Shown: positions 11,977 through 23,884 of the stretch, piece after piece
Position numbering within the stretch: the stretch's first letter is position 1
How the letters are laid out: every line of letters starts with the position of its first letter
Notes under the pieces: generated by a model
Database searches by the model: none
Told to the model about the DNA's origin: nothing
The model's input: the letters and a program-made list of their open reading frames with translations, nothing else
Position numbers and translations under genes: made by a program
NCBI RefSeq assembly: GCF_020520425.1
Contig: NC_079489.1
Coordinates: 85,883,810-85,947,809, forward strand
Direction: 5' to 3'
DNA length: 64,000 nucleotides
DNA from: Spinacia oleracea
Taxonomy: Eukaryota; Streptophyta; Magnoliopsida; Caryophyllales; Amaranthaceae

Positions 11977-11984
11977 CTTATATA
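11977..11984 (-). promoter_or_regulatory. TATA box of the antisense PMD gene
   Basis: TATATAAG on the minus strand. A GC-rich block (11985-12065) with short dyads such as GCTGCATGCGC lies immediately upstream. Downstream is a GA-rich leader on the plus strand, i.e. a CT-rich 5' UTR for the minus transcript. Confidence 0.6.
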
Positions 11985-12065
11985 GCGCAGCCCCGCGTCG
12001 CACGCCGAGCCCAGCGCCCAGTGCTGCCTGCTGCATGCGCAGGAATCTTCAGCGCGCGCGGTCTC

Positions 12066-12551
12066 CCGTGCTGATTGCACGTCCTTTACTGCTACGGTTT
12101 TCTACACCAGGCATCAAACATATACCTGTATGTCCAAGTACAAACAGATGAGCATTTCAAGAATACAAAGTCCAAAAAATGCAACAATTTAAGCGTTCGA
12201 CTCCCAACGGACCCAAGCTCCAGGAAAGTCAGCCGAAATTTCAAAATCTCAAGGGCCAGTAAAAAGCTCTTGTCCCCAGTGAAGCACATCCACAACGGAT
12301 TAACTCCCGGTATTCAAAAAAATTCAAAGTTCAAAATTCAAGTATTCGAAATTCAAAATTCAAAATTTTCGATGCCAAGCTCCGTCCTAACTCAAAGACG
12401 GAAGTGCAGTACAAGTACAAGCCAGAGTCGTCACAGCCGAACCGAGGTAGACTCTGTCCTTTTTTCTAACGCCTGTTTTGTGCAGGTACCGGCGTACAAA
12501 GAGTGGTCTTGATTTCAGAACATCTTGATCACTCTCCGTCCCAAGTCGAAA
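12066..12551. other. Non-coding region upstream of the PMD promoter
   Basis: Non-coding DNA with TTCAAAATTCAA words (12310-12370). No gene or domain is recognised. It separates the antisense promoter from the polypurine region of the sense element. Confidence 0.5.
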
Positions 12552-12601
12552 ACTTTGACTTACGCTTTCCTAACCAAACGCTCAGTCAAAGTGCGGGCTT
12601 C
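12552..12601 (+). promoter_or_regulatory. Inverted repeat plus polypurine tract of Tat 3' end (copy 2)
   Basis: ACTTTGAC (12552-12559), a 25-nt loop, GTCAAAGT (12585-12592), then GCGGGCTTC and the LTR start TGTAGACACC at 12602. This is the expected site of plus-strand primer formation for the element. Confidence 0.7.
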
Positions 12602-13156
12602 TGTAGACACCTAATTTGTGTCTCCCCATTGGGATGATGACGATACCATTATCCTTGTTAGGTAGTTGGAGCAACTCTGTGCGGGAATTCCAATTGCTAA
12701 AAGCATGTCCAAAATCCAAAATCCAATCCCCGAGGCCGTTCCCCTTCCGGAACTCGGTACAAAATACAAATTCCAAGATCAATTTCAAAATCCAAGTACA
12801 ATCTCACCCAATGGACTATCCCATTGGTTTTACAAGGCCTTTTCCACTCAAAATCATATAAGGCAAGTCAAATTCGGGCGCCGACCCAGAAAACCGAGCA
12901 AGCCGAGCCTCGTCCCGTAAAACCGAATTCAAAAACCCGAAACGGCTTGTTTTTATGCGAAAGCTAAGCCTTAATCCCCAAGAAATCACTACGTGCCAAG
13001 GTCGTACAAGTCGTACAATGGTACAGCACTACAATCCAAAAGCAAGGGCGGCATCTCTCCGTCCTTTTTGGCAGCATCCACGCCACGTCACCAGCGCTGG
13101 GCGCTGCCAGCTGCGCACGGCGATGGCAATGGCTGGCGTTTAGCAGCAAACTCCCC

Positions 13157-13164
13157 TATAAATA
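13157..13164 (+). promoter_or_regulatory. TATA box of Tat LTR
   Basis: TATAAATA in CCCCTATAAATACCC, 17 bp after the end of the GC dyad block. Confidence 0.65.
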
Positions 13165-13794
13165 CCCTTAATTCTGAGCAATTTAGAGAGACAAAATCGA
13201 CATACAAAGTCGTAATACGAAAATTGCACCTCAAAATTCAATACAAAAATCAATACAAAATCCCTCAAAAACACCATATAATCTTCAAACTTTAAGCAAT
13301 TGGGAGTTCTAATCGGAAAGCTTTCCTAAACCTAACTAGGTAATTCCGAATCCCAACCCTAATCTATTCAATGTTGCTTTGATTTTCTATTTCAAAATGA
13401 TTAGTAAGTTGGCATTTTTACTCTTAAAAATGTCACTTGCAACAATCATACATTTCTTCAAAATCCAAACTTTTCAAAATACAAAAATGCAAACTTTCAA
13501 GATTCAAAGATGTTCAAAGTTGTTTGTAATCACTTCTTTGAACTAGAATCATTTTCTAACATGGAGTAATCAAAGATGATGCCTTTCTAACTTTTATAGG
13601 TTTATTCTTTGAGATTCAAGACTCCATTTTTCAATATACAAGTTCAAGTTTTCAAATTTCAAGATCCAACAATGTTTAGGGTTGCTCATGACTACTTCCC
13701 TAAACTAGGATTCTTTCAAAGTAAGAGCACATCAAAGATCTAACCTTTTCAACATTAAAAGGCCCGATCTTTGATATTCAAGTCTTTTAATTTC

Positions 13795-13882
13795 AATATT
13801 TCAAGTTCAAGTTCAAGATTTCAAGTTCAAGTTCAATATTTCAAGTTCAAGTTCAAGTATTTCAAGTTCAAGTTCTATATGC
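13795..13882. repeat. TTCAAG hexamer array
   Basis: Repeated TTCAAG interrupted by ATATT and GATTT, about 11 copies, in the LTR downstream of the TATA box (R/U5). Confidence 0.8.
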
Positions 13883-14672
13883 AAAATCTAGGATACTTTG
13901 GGGTGAACAAATTCTCCTAAGTTGAGATTTTTGGCTTTTAATTCGTGTCGAACGCACTTATTTTGAAGTAGTCGTTTGGCGTTTGGATTTCATGTGCCCA
14001 AGTTCAAATTTCAATATTGCAATTTCGATTATGCACCTTTCAATTCTGCACCTTTCAATTCCGCACTTTCAATAACGCATTTCAATTCCGCACTTTCAAT
14101 TATGCAACTTTACTTGCCTAGTCCTTCTAGACAATGTGAGACCTACTCCCTAGTCCATTTCTAGGGGGTCTTGTATTTACTAATTCCGCACTTATTTATC
14201 ATTGCGATGTTGCTTTATTTTCTTTATTGCTTTCATCCCCGCACATGCTAAATACAACAAAATGCAAGGTTACTTCACGCCTAACAAAGATAATATCTTG
14301 GACAAACCGATCTTAGGTTCCCTTAAATTAACTTTAAAGCAAAGTGACCACAATACAAAGTAGGAATTCAATTTGTCCTAAATTCAAACCCACATAATCT
14401 AAACTAGGGTATTTTTTCGAAAATGTTGTGCTACGTACTTGAATAATTTCTAAAGCTTGCGGAATAAGCATCTCGTTCCCCTGCCCGGATCTCACCCATC
14501 CGTTTCGAAGATTCAAAGCCTTATCCAAATCGAGTCACTCTTGGTCTTTCCAAACGGGAGCCTAAAATAATGTTTGGTGGCGACTCCTTCAAGATCCAAA
14601 AATTCAAAGGTTTCTAAAAACTGCCCCTTGTAGGGAAAAAAGCAATTCGAGCACAAAAAAACCCCCTACACA

Positions 14673-14722
14673 ATGGAACTTGAATTGGGAGTTCCGAATA
14701 TCCTAAATGCTCATGGTTTTAC
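14673..14722. other. 50-bp sliver between Tat LTR and Athila
   Basis: Unassigned strip between two LTR elements. It should be the left continuation of the DNA at 36891, because Athila inserted between them (AATGA duplication). Confidence 0.5.
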
Positions 14723-14917
14723 AATGATGATGAGCGACATTTATGATGAGCGACATTTATGTCGCTCTTCGCTTAGGATTTCATGTTAGTTTATTATGCT
14801 TTTTAATAGCTTTTATAGCTTTTCGTATGATTTTTATAAGTTTCTTTCCATCTTGTGCTTTATAGGTGATTATGGTGAAAAGTGATGGAAAACAAGTAGA
14901 ATTGAGCCAAAACAGGG

Positions 14918-15372
14918 CTTGTGCGACCGAACATAAGTTCGTGCGCCCGAACAGAGGAGAGCTGATGGACACTAAGGAAGATGGAGCTTTGTGCGACCGA
15001 ACAGCGCTTTTTGTTCGATCGCACAAAAGCCCCTTTGTGCGATGGGGTTCTGTTAAACGGTCGCACAAATTAGATTTTGGAGACGGAATGCCTCAAATTT
15101 GGTAAACGACCGCACAAGTTTTTGTTCGACCGCACAAGTTTTTGTTCGACCGCACAAGAATTTGTGCGCCCACACATGTTCAGCTTTTCGACCAAATTAA
15201 GAATTCAAAGAAGACATGGCCAAGAAAAGCTCATTCAACCGAACATGATTTTCTGTTCAGTAGCACATGACGAAGGAATTGTTCTTCGCTTCGTTTGCTC
15301 GCACAGGACTCAATGGTTGCTCGAATTGGTTTTCTGTGTTCGATAGCACAAAGGGTATGTGCGATCGAACAG
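14918..15372. repeat. Cluster of TGTGCGACCGAACA motifs, 5' LTR
   Basis: A dozen or more copies of GTGCGACCGAACA and its reverse TGTTCGATCGCACA in both orientations, upstream of the TATA box at 15421. Compared with 35367-35805, the 5' LTR has one extra TTTTTGTTCGACCGCACAAG unit. Confidence 0.8.
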
Positions 15373-15420
15373 TTGAGCGGGCTGCAGAATTTCGAATTTA
15401 AGCTTCTATATGGGGAAACT

Positions 15421-15428
15421 TATAAATA
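15421..15428 (+). promoter_or_regulatory. Athila LTR TATA box
   Basis: TATAAATA, about 50 bp after the motif cluster. The 3' LTR counterpart at 35851-35858 reads TATAATTA. Confidence 0.65.
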
Positions 15429-16446
15429 GATTTTTCTTTTTAATTTTAGGATATTCAGTTTTAGATTAACATTTTTAGAATTCCAAAATAGATTTTCAGC
15501 ATTTCTAGAGAGTGAAACTCTTCTACTTTGAAGCTTCAAGTTGTAATTTCTTCAACTCTTCTTTTAATTTCTTGCAATTTAATTCAATTCCTTAGTTCCT
15601 TGTTCTTTCTATTTTGCTTTTGTTCTTTAATTGCTCTTAATTCTTGAATTCCTCTTGCTTTGGTTTTAGTTGAATTATTTCTTAATTCTTTAATTGATTT
15701 TGCAAATGAATGCTCTACTCTTTGATTCCTTCTTTCTACTCCTTCAATTTCATGATTGCTTGCTTAGAATCCATGAATTTCCTAGCTTCTAGCATATGTA
15801 GTGAGTAGTGAGTAGTCTTAGTTTCGGGAAAGGGGAGAATCTAGGGGTTTAATTAGAGGAAATTGATGATTGAATTGATGATTGATTGTTGTAACTAAAT
15901 ATGATTTGGTGATAGGATATCCATGCCTAATTGAGTGGTAGTTGCAAATGCTATTTGATTGGGATTTGATTGGATTGCATAGGCTAGGTTTGGCAAGACA
16001 TTTGTAGACACCTACTTTTTTCCCATTCCCGAAAGGAAAGCTTCGATGATGAGAACATGAATCTCCACTTGGCAACGCATCTCCTATAAAATAACGAATC
16101 TCAATCACCTTTTCATTTCAGCCAAAGCTACTATTTATAGAAACCTGCTAAGAATAGTAACTGCCGTAAAAGGTAGTTGTTAAAAGTGGCAAAGTCATAA
16201 AAGATAGAAACCTGTCAGAATTAGGTGTTGCACTCCAACGTAAATCCTAAAAGAGATAGAATTTGCATTCCTGGTATAATTCGAAAACAAGAGTTACGTA
16301 TTGATTAAATTCCTAACGAACCTAGAGTTCGTAGCGGGCCCAGACGCATTCCGTCATAAAGTTAATACACACTAAAAGACTCGGATAAGTCTCGAAAGCT
16401 CCGTGTTCTAAGAGTCCAAATCTGACAAAGAACTCGGCCCAGATCC

Positions 16447-16509
16447 CATTTTCAACGCCTAGTTTTGGGTGCCGAAATCTTCGGCGCCCAGCCCTGGGCG
16501 CTGAAAATG
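16447..16509. repeat. Double-hairpin GGCGCC module, copy 1 (5' LTR)
   Basis: Outer stem CATTTTCAACGCC / GGCGCTGAAAATG (12 of 13 pairs). The second inner hairpin is GCGCCCAG-CC-CTGGGCGC; the first is degraded here. It lies 74 bp upstream of the TATA box. Confidence 0.8.
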
Positions 16510-16582
16510 CCTGGGGCCGTTTTATCTCCGGATTCTTTTTGGATTCGTATCCTAAAATCTATCTTTCCACGCACTCTTTTCC

Positions 16583-16590
16583 TATAAATA
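16583..16590 (+). promoter_or_regulatory. TATA box of Tat 5' LTR
   Basis: TATAAATA in TTTTCCTATAAATACAGCC; the same box is at 25641-25648 in the 3' LTR. Confidence 0.7.
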
Positions 16591-17464
16591 CAGCCTAAAA
16601 TCGACGTGAAAAAGACACAATTCCATAATCAGAGTATTGACTCTAGCCTTAAGCCTAAGCCTCACGCTGCGAAATTGATCCGGCGTTCTGTCGCAATCGA
16701 CCCAAAAGTCGAACAGAACGTATCCTGCCCCTTGTAGCTGATGAATTAAGCCTAAATACTGGAACACTTCTTAGGAACCCGAGATTCGTTAAATAAAAGG
16801 AGAAATAGCAAAGCCAAGTGGTTAGTTTTCTGAGAACCGTAACGCACCTCTCAAGGGTGTGTTGTAATGTGTCCCTCGTATGATTTAATCGCTTTCATCA
16901 CCCTTTTATAAAATTGTCAAACTATTAACTTGATTGATCTATCACGCCTAATAAGATATAACCCTGGACAATTAAATTATCATGCTAGGTACCTTAAATC
17001 AATCTAAATAAGATAATCACAATCGATTTAGTGTTATGTGTTGCATATTGCTAAAATCAATCCAGAATAGTTTAATAGTTTAACGCATGTCCCTTCAATT
17101 ATTTATGCTGAGCTAGTAAGGATAACCTGCCTCTGGAGTTATCCATGAGCACTCCTCTCGGTAGTTACAGTCCCCCGAACTCTCAATCTCTGCCCTGCGG
17201 GTGTACGTTGAGCGATCCCCACACCAGGGATCACAAGGGAACCTATGGCCGTCGTGGTCGAACATAATTGCACTCCCTTTATGTCACGATGACCGGGTTT
17301 TGTCAGTTTTTCTCATTGTCGTTAAAAACTGAATGGCGACTCCTATATTACTAGTCGATTGGGTGTAAACTCACAGGAAATCCAACTACACTTGATCTGA
17401 CGACGTCACGCCCACGAGGGACGAGGTCACGCGTTAGCCTCGTGCTTTTTCGACCCCCTCACAG

Positions 17465-17482
17465 TGGCGACTCCACTGGGGA
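17465..17482 (+). promoter_or_regulatory. Primer-binding site of Tat element
   Basis: TGGCGACTCCACTGGGGA, two bases after the LTR end. This is the form reported for Tat/Ogre elements (Arg-tRNA type, from memory). Confidence 0.75.
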
Positions 17483-18267
17483 AGTTAATGAAATACTCGT
17501 GCTCGTAGGTAATCAAAATAGCCGAAGGGTGAAACGATCCTACCCCGCGTTTATTTCCCTATCAAGTTGGGACGACCTGAAAATCAGCATATTAATGTGA
17601 ACGGACAGAACCGCATAACGAATCTTGGCTCCCTTGGCGTGTTTCATCTCGGGAGTTGGGAATAAGGATACCCATCGCCACTCGGGGGGTGCAAACGCTT
17701 CGAATGTTGTCCACTCGGCACTTTCGCTAGTAGTACACCTGTCCCAAACCCAATCGCTCACCCACTAGGTCCCTCTCATTGGTGCATGCCCCCTTGGCTT
17801 ACATCGTGATTGGCCTCTTGGGACGAAATTCGTCTGTTGAATGCACTACCTCGACCGGGGCATGTGTTGGATCTACGATAGAAGCGGTACCAAGCCGGCG
17901 CAAATATTACCCATAGAAGCCTATCATAAACTACGTGACATATTATTTTTGCTTCATGTTGTAATGTTAATTATGTGTAGCAAATTATGTGATTATATTG
18001 TGATTGTGTGTGACAAATAATACCAGAAAACCAACGACCCTAAAAATTTCCCAAACATTCATAAACACCGATTGGCCGAAGAGTTATACCAAAATACGTG
18101 TTCCGCAGCCCCGGGCGATCGCCACAAAAATAAGCGACGCCTAGGACGGCCTGTAACGGATCCCACAACGCTGCACAACGCGTAAAGGACGCTATTAGGC
18201 AAGCACGCAAAATTAAGTCGTACGAAAAAAGGATAGATGAACAGATTATGAGTACCGGTCAGGGACG

Positions 18268-18331
18268 CATTTTCAACGCCCCTGGCTGGGCGCCAATCAT
18301 TTCCAACGCCCAGAGCTGGGCGCTGAAGTTG
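18268..18331. repeat. Double-hairpin module, copy 2
   Basis: CATTTTCAACGCCC, an inner CTGGCTGGGCGCC arm, then AACGCCCAGAGCTGGGCGCT and a diverged GAAGTTG end; 64 bp. Confidence 0.75.
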
Positions 18332-20206
18332 CTGCCTGGCCTTTTGGTCAGGCACAGCAGCCTCGGTACCCACGCATAAAGTATACGTAGCAATAAAAAA
18401 TTCGTAACAAATTTGCTATGAGGACGTATGAAAAAAGGCACTCGATTCTAAGAACGACTTATAAAATAAACAACTCCTTGTGTCGTCATTAGGCCCCCTA
18501 TGACGACAATGTTCGGCACCAAAACCGAGCATGCTAATTAAATGACCTTGAATGTCACATGGGCAAAGTATTCAAAAAATGATGTTCAAATAAAGTTTTC
18601 AAAGAAAAATAATGTTCGAATAAAAAATAAATAAATCCGAGTCTAGACTAGGCTATGCCAAAGTACAATCTAAATCCTAAGTCTTAGTTGTCTTATACAT
18701 AGAATCGGTCCTAATGATTGGTGTCGTTCTGCAAGTTAAAAGGTTAAACCATATTGAGTCTCCCTTCCTAACCTTTAAATCAATAAGCACCCATACGTAA
18801 TTGTCATCCCTTGCTAAGAATCTACGGCCTCAGTACTCTCTCTCACCAATAAAAAGAATATATTATGTAATTCAAGCATTTGCAAAATGGAAACAGTCAC
18901 ATTCTGAAAATCATTCCTTCATAGTCGCACAACCCCCAAAGTGAGCCTAAGGTGTCAATACCATTGGCAAGAAAAAATTAATGGCCTCAAGGCTTATGAT
19001 CACATTGGGTCACGACTATCATAGTCCGCTCGAGCCACTCGCTCCTTGAAGTACTCCTAAGTACGGACTAAAATATTTTCCATGAATGCAACATGACGAA
19101 CCATGAAAATACCCAAATCGGCATGCCATAAGGCCACCATCGGGGTAAAGCAATACACACTAAGAGGGAAGCCGCACTAATGATTCTAGTCTTGCAAAAA
19201 TGAAAATTCAATCTCCCCAACTAATTACCCTGCCAACATTAAGCAAAATGGCGCATAACAAATGAACACCCAAGGGTTAAAATCTAAAGTGTCAACCAAC
19301 GAAAGTTATGGTCCAATTAGCCTAAGTCTAAAAGTCGCTTGGTCAAGTATTATAGGCTTACACCACGTCATTATTTTGAGTCTAGGCCACCTCCTTGTAT
19401 TCATACACGGGTTATAATCAGAAAAATTAATGAAAGTTCGAATCTAAATCACAACTTCCAATTAAATCCCGGAAACTGGAATCTGAAAAGAAGCAAAAAA
19501 ATTATTTTCGATGTAATTCTTTCGTTAAATTTCAATAAAGTAAAAACAACATTTTGAATCTACACTATTTGCACATTTTAAGAAACGACTAAATACGCTT
19601 GCAAAATAAGACAATTCAAAGGTCCACCCTAGGCCTACCAAAATTAAAGGTCCACTATAGGCCTACCAAACGAGGCTCACTCAGTCTCGCCTCGTGACTC
19701 AAAGACCACAACCATCTACCTTTTAGCCCAAATAAAAAGGGGGAGAAATCCCAAGCAAAAAATAAAAAAGAGAAAGAGAAAAGGGAGAGCGAAAAGAGAG
19801 AGCCATAAAATACTTAGCCCGTACCTCCCAAAGTGCGAAATTTACCCAAGTAAACGAAGGAAAAGAATTGAGCCAACCAATCCAAATCATACCACAAAAA
19901 CTACATAAAGTTCTACGATCTTCTACCCTTTCCAATCCTCATGCTTGACTAATACCTATACAAATTATCCTATCTCATTCAACCCATCTTTCAAGCCATC
20001 TTGAGTCACGAATAAAAATAAAAAAAAGACAAATGAAAAGTACGCTCTACGCTTAACGTAAAAAAAATAATAATAAAAAAGAAACTTTGCAAAGCACCTT
20101 TAAAGTTCGTCTAAAAAGAAAAAGAAGCATTTAGCGCACAAAAAAAAGATTCGCGAATATTTGGCACAAAACGAAAAGGAGCAGCACAAAAAGGCAGCCC
20201 ATAACA

Positions 20207-20269
20207 CATTTTCAGCGCCCATACCTGGGCGCCAAAAATAATAACGCTCAGCCCTGGGCGCCGTTCTTG
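20207..20269. repeat. Double-hairpin module, copy 3
   Basis: CATTTTCAGCGCCCATACC, TGGGCGCC, then AACGCTCAGCCCTGGGCGCC and a diverged GTTCTTG end; 63 bp. Confidence 0.75.
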
Positions 20270-22994
20270 CTTATCACTTTTCAACTCCCAATTCCTAAAA
20301 GTGTTCGTATATCTTCCTATATACATGCGGAAGAATAACGAACACTTAGGAGTAGAAGATCATATAAAATACGCAAAATACGCGCGCTCCAAAATTTTCG
20401 TACACTTATTTCACCCTATTTCAAACATTACAATTCCACTCGAACGTACTTGTTTAAAATCGGCATTCTAAGAAACCATTTTCTGGCTAAGAACTACGCA
20501 AGACCTGATTCCAAATTAAATTTATTTAAGGCGGATACGTAGGCAATCCATGATTCGGTCCAACCAATTTGTAAAAATGTTAAAGCCTATAGAATAACAA
20601 GAATAAAAAATAAAGTCCCTTATTGAAATTTAATTACTTGCGATCCAAGTCGAAAGAAAATTTAAGTCAAAGGAAGAATCCAAGTCATCAAGATGCCAAA
20701 ATGAGCACACATCGAAAAATAATAAGGGCACGTACCCTTGCCAGAAGGAGCATTCACACTCCTAGGGACTTAGCCAAGACTCAAAAGATCGCTTTGCCTC
20801 AATTGAATGGGGGCTAGCGCGAGCGTCCATGACCTCTAAAGTACTCGACCTAACCCTCCCTAAAGCAAAGTAACTCACTTAAAGACCTCCTTTCACCACT
20901 AGACACAGTCATAATCGCCAACAAGTAGTAAAGGCAGTAAGCTAGCAATAAAGAGGATTGTTCTAAGGCATCGCCCCATCGTTCCTTCGAACTCAGGGCA
21001 CCAGTTCATGGTAATTCAAATGCTTGCGAATCCCCTTTGAAAAAATCAGACATTGTCAATAGGACTTGGCACTTAACCAAGGCTCACCCAACTCAGACAT
21101 ATGACACGGGCATCTAAAATCGAAATCTGAAAGCATCATTAATGAGAAGACATAATAGCAACTGGGGGCTAAAAATTGAAATGAAAGAGCTAGGGAAAGA
21201 ACTAAGTATACCTTGACCTTTTGTGCAGACATACACCAAGTAAATCTAAGTCGATTTGAAAGCGGTTTATATTCCTGCCATTCTGAAAAAGATGGCCCTA
21301 AAAGCCTAAAGTATGTGCCACACGGGCACAAGTAATATCTTGACGCCTGCACCCTGGCTTCCAGCAAATCCTTAGACAGCATTCCAGTATTTTGATTCAC
21401 TCATGTAATCCCGTACGAACCCTTCTATAAATCAACTTACTTAGGACACCTCGGATTGTACACAGTAGGACTCGGATTTCAAATAATTTTCAAAGACTTC
21501 TTCGAACATAATAAAGTGTCGTTTGTTTAAGCTAAGTATGCATTTATCTCGATGTTGCAAGTGAGTCAAAAAGATTTCTAAATATGATTATGGGTAAAGA
21601 AAGGCACCTAGCTTTTGGTCAAGGCACACTTCAACATGTGACTACCTTGACCATGGCAATGTCGCACAATACGACATTTACAAGAGAAGTAGCAAATCAC
21701 TACTCGAACGTACCTCGCACTAAACGAGTCTGGTTCAAACTATTCATGATCCATGTCACCATGAATGCATAAAAGGGTATTCCAAGCATTATAGCACCAA
21801 GCCAATCCCGTAGCTACAGTTGGGGGCTTGAGAAAAACACTCTAAAAATGCTCGAAATGACGATTTTATCGCAAATTCTCGACGCTAATGTTATACACAC
21901 GTCATAGGGGCACAATCCTAAGGTTTGATCGTGTAAAACGAACCTTAGAATGGCTACAACCCCTCCCAAATTCTAAGCGCTACTTAGAATATATAAAGTC
22001 ACCCCACTAACAAGGGTAACTGAAAATCGCGAGTCACCAAAACTCCGATCAAACTACTGCACATAACGCTCGCCCTACAAGAGCCCGTTACACAGTCTAC
22101 GTCGTTCCAAAGCAAAAGCGAAAGAAAAATCAAGGATAAAAAGAAAAAAAGAAAAAAAAAAGAAAGAAACATCTATGAATCCTCGCATCGAACGAAGTAA
22201 TAAGCCGTGCACACCCACGCAGAAGGTGCTACACTTGTTCGAGCACCTGAACGAGGCGTGATGAAGTACTCCAATGCAAAAAATGATAATGATATCCCAA
22301 CATCTGGAGGAATGTTCTAAGACACGCTGTTAGGCCACACAAGCCTACGTCGCACCATAAGTTCAACCATCCCACGGTACAAGTCTAAAAAAAAAAAAAG
22401 AGTAAGGCATATTGCACTAATGCGGACACGACCAAGAGCATGTGTAAAAGAGGCAAAGACTACTTATCGCCTAAATTCAAAATGCAAGCCACACGACTTC
22501 TACATTAAGGATTAAAGGTAGCAAAACATTACCTACCACGGAAGGGATAGCTCGCACCTACACTAGCGGGACCCCAAGGCATTTTTCTCGAAAGAACCTA
22601 CAAAAATCGTACGCCAAAAGGAAGCATCCCAACATGCATACTTGGGGGCTCCAAGCTACGAAACGACCATAGCAAAATAAAAATAAAAGGTCTCAAAGCA
22701 AATGTTTGAACGATCAAAAGGGCACGATGCTTGAGCCCACTTCATGAATGGGCCTAAACCCTATCAAGCTTCTAAGCAAACTATTCAACACCAGTCATTG
22801 CTCAAAAAAAAATGATGATTCAAGCGAACTGATTAATGGACCGCACGCAACGGCCATTCTATGAACGCTCGTTCGCACATACGTATCATCCTAAGTATCG
22901 AACATTCACGAACGCGTTCAAAAGAAAAAAATATACGAACGATTAAAGTTTTACGCCTCAAGGTATGTTCCTCGGGCCATATAGACTCGCCCAC

Positions 22995-23098
22995 CTTCAG
23001 CGGAATCGCCTCAAAGCGACAAACACCGTAGTCCACCAATCGGCTACGGCTTCTCGAGAAATCATCACGATCACTCAAACTCATTGTGATTTCTAATT
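22995..23098 (-). pseudogene. Exon-like antisense fragment in Tat element
   Basis: Minus-strand segment with acceptor GGAATGTAG| and donor CTGAAG|GTGGGCG, containing an ATG followed by SLSDRDDFSRSRSRLVDYG. No family recognised. Module copy 4 lies about 115 bp upstream on this strand, as it does for the antisense genes of the neighbouring Tat element. It may be a remnant of another antisense gene; this is inference. Confidence 0.3.
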
Positions 23099-23212
23099 CT
23101 ACATTCCAAAAAATAAAGAAAAACAAAAGAGAAGAGAATACGTAGAATTTCCAAGTGAAATAAACGAACGAACAAGAGGTCAACTGTGTCATCAAAAGAC
23201 CATCCCAAACAA

Positions 23213-23275
23213 CATTTTCAACGCCCCACCTGGGCGTGAATTATTTCTAACGCCCAGGCCTGGGCGCCGAAAATG
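23213..23275. repeat. Double-hairpin module, copy 4
   Basis: The best-preserved copy. Outer ends CATTTTC / GAAAATG pair perfectly, the first arm is CGCCC-CACCT-GGGCG, and the second is CGCCCAG-GC-CTGGGCG; 63 bp. Confidence 0.85.
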
Positions 23276-23884
23276 AGCCCAGGCCCAAAAGAGGCCCTGA
23301 CTTCTATAGGGTCCTGCCGTATCCATTCGACTCGAAAATTGCCGATTTCTTTACTGAAAGTCGCACCTCACGGCTAAGAGTAGCACACCACTACAAAGAT
23401 CGCTCGCACTTACGAGCACGATCCCAAACACGATCAAGGACATTAAAAAATGTGTATCCCCAAGGAACCTCTTTGACAAGAAATGATCGTCAAGCACGAG
23501 TGCTTGGGGGCTCGAAAGAAAATATATATTTCAAAAGAGAGTATGCAAAGTTAAAACAATATTCCCAGACTTTGCTGTACGAAATCCCGTGATTGGATAG
23601 TCTCAAAAGATAAAACCGAATTACGACCTCAAGACAAAGGTCACCGTTAATACTTATACATAGTCCCCTAATCAAGGACCCAGATAGTGGCAAAATTGAG
23701 CCGTAAAGACTGGCTCAAAACCATGAAAGATGATGACCACAAGACAATGGTCCGTCTAAAGCACGTTGTCAACCCACATTCAGGTTGCAACTAAATCCGA
23801 GCATCCCTCGAAATAATTCGCTCTTACAAGAATGAATAAAAAAGAAATTCTCAAAAGAAATCCCAAGAACAAATGAAATAGGGA

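Larger units (their letters stand above)
7864..14672 (+). mobile_element. Tat-like Ty3 element with antisense genes (3' part)
   Basis: This is the right-hand part of a Ty3/Gypsy Tat-type element whose left part lies beyond the Copia insertion. The 3' LTR (12602-14672) starts TGTAGACACC, as does the complete Tat element at 16003, and follows a purine-rich tract (GTGCGGGCTTC). No sense gag or pol is visible. The internal DNA instead carries minus-strand genes: an interrupted N-terminal piece (7864-8083) and a seven-exon PMD gene (8794-11372). Non-coding parts are woven from TTCAA and TACAA words. Extra antisense ORFs are known in some plant Ty3 elements; assignment of this copy to Tat rests on LTR start, purine tract and similarity to 16003-26521. 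Confidence 0.7.
12602..14672 (+). repeat. Tat-like 3' LTR (2071 bp)
   Basis: Starts TGTAGACACCTAATTTGTG and ends AACCCCCTACACA. It has a dyad block at 13090-13140 (CAGCGC-TGG-GCGCTG) just before a TATAAATA box at 13157-13164. TTCAAG hexamer runs lie at 13795-13882 and more TTCAAA-type low-complexity DNA at 13440-13660. The five bases after it are ATGGA; the left partner is outside the window. No coding frame of interest. Confidence 0.7.
16003..17463 (+). repeat. Tat element 5' LTR
   Basis: TGTAGACACCTAC...CCCCTCACA. Contains the double-hairpin module (16447-16509) and TATAAATA at 16583-16590. Confidence 0.92.
17483..22990. other. Tat element interior without gag-pol
   Basis: Non-coding in the sense direction. 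It holds module copies 2 and 3, several isolated TGGGGGCT tracts (20808, 21162, 21819, 22642) and scattered minus-strand frames. One of these, 21400-21056, has exon-like ends (a donor AAG|GTATACTT and an acceptor GCTTTCAG), but I recognise no domain in it. I see no intact gene. Confidence 0.6.
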
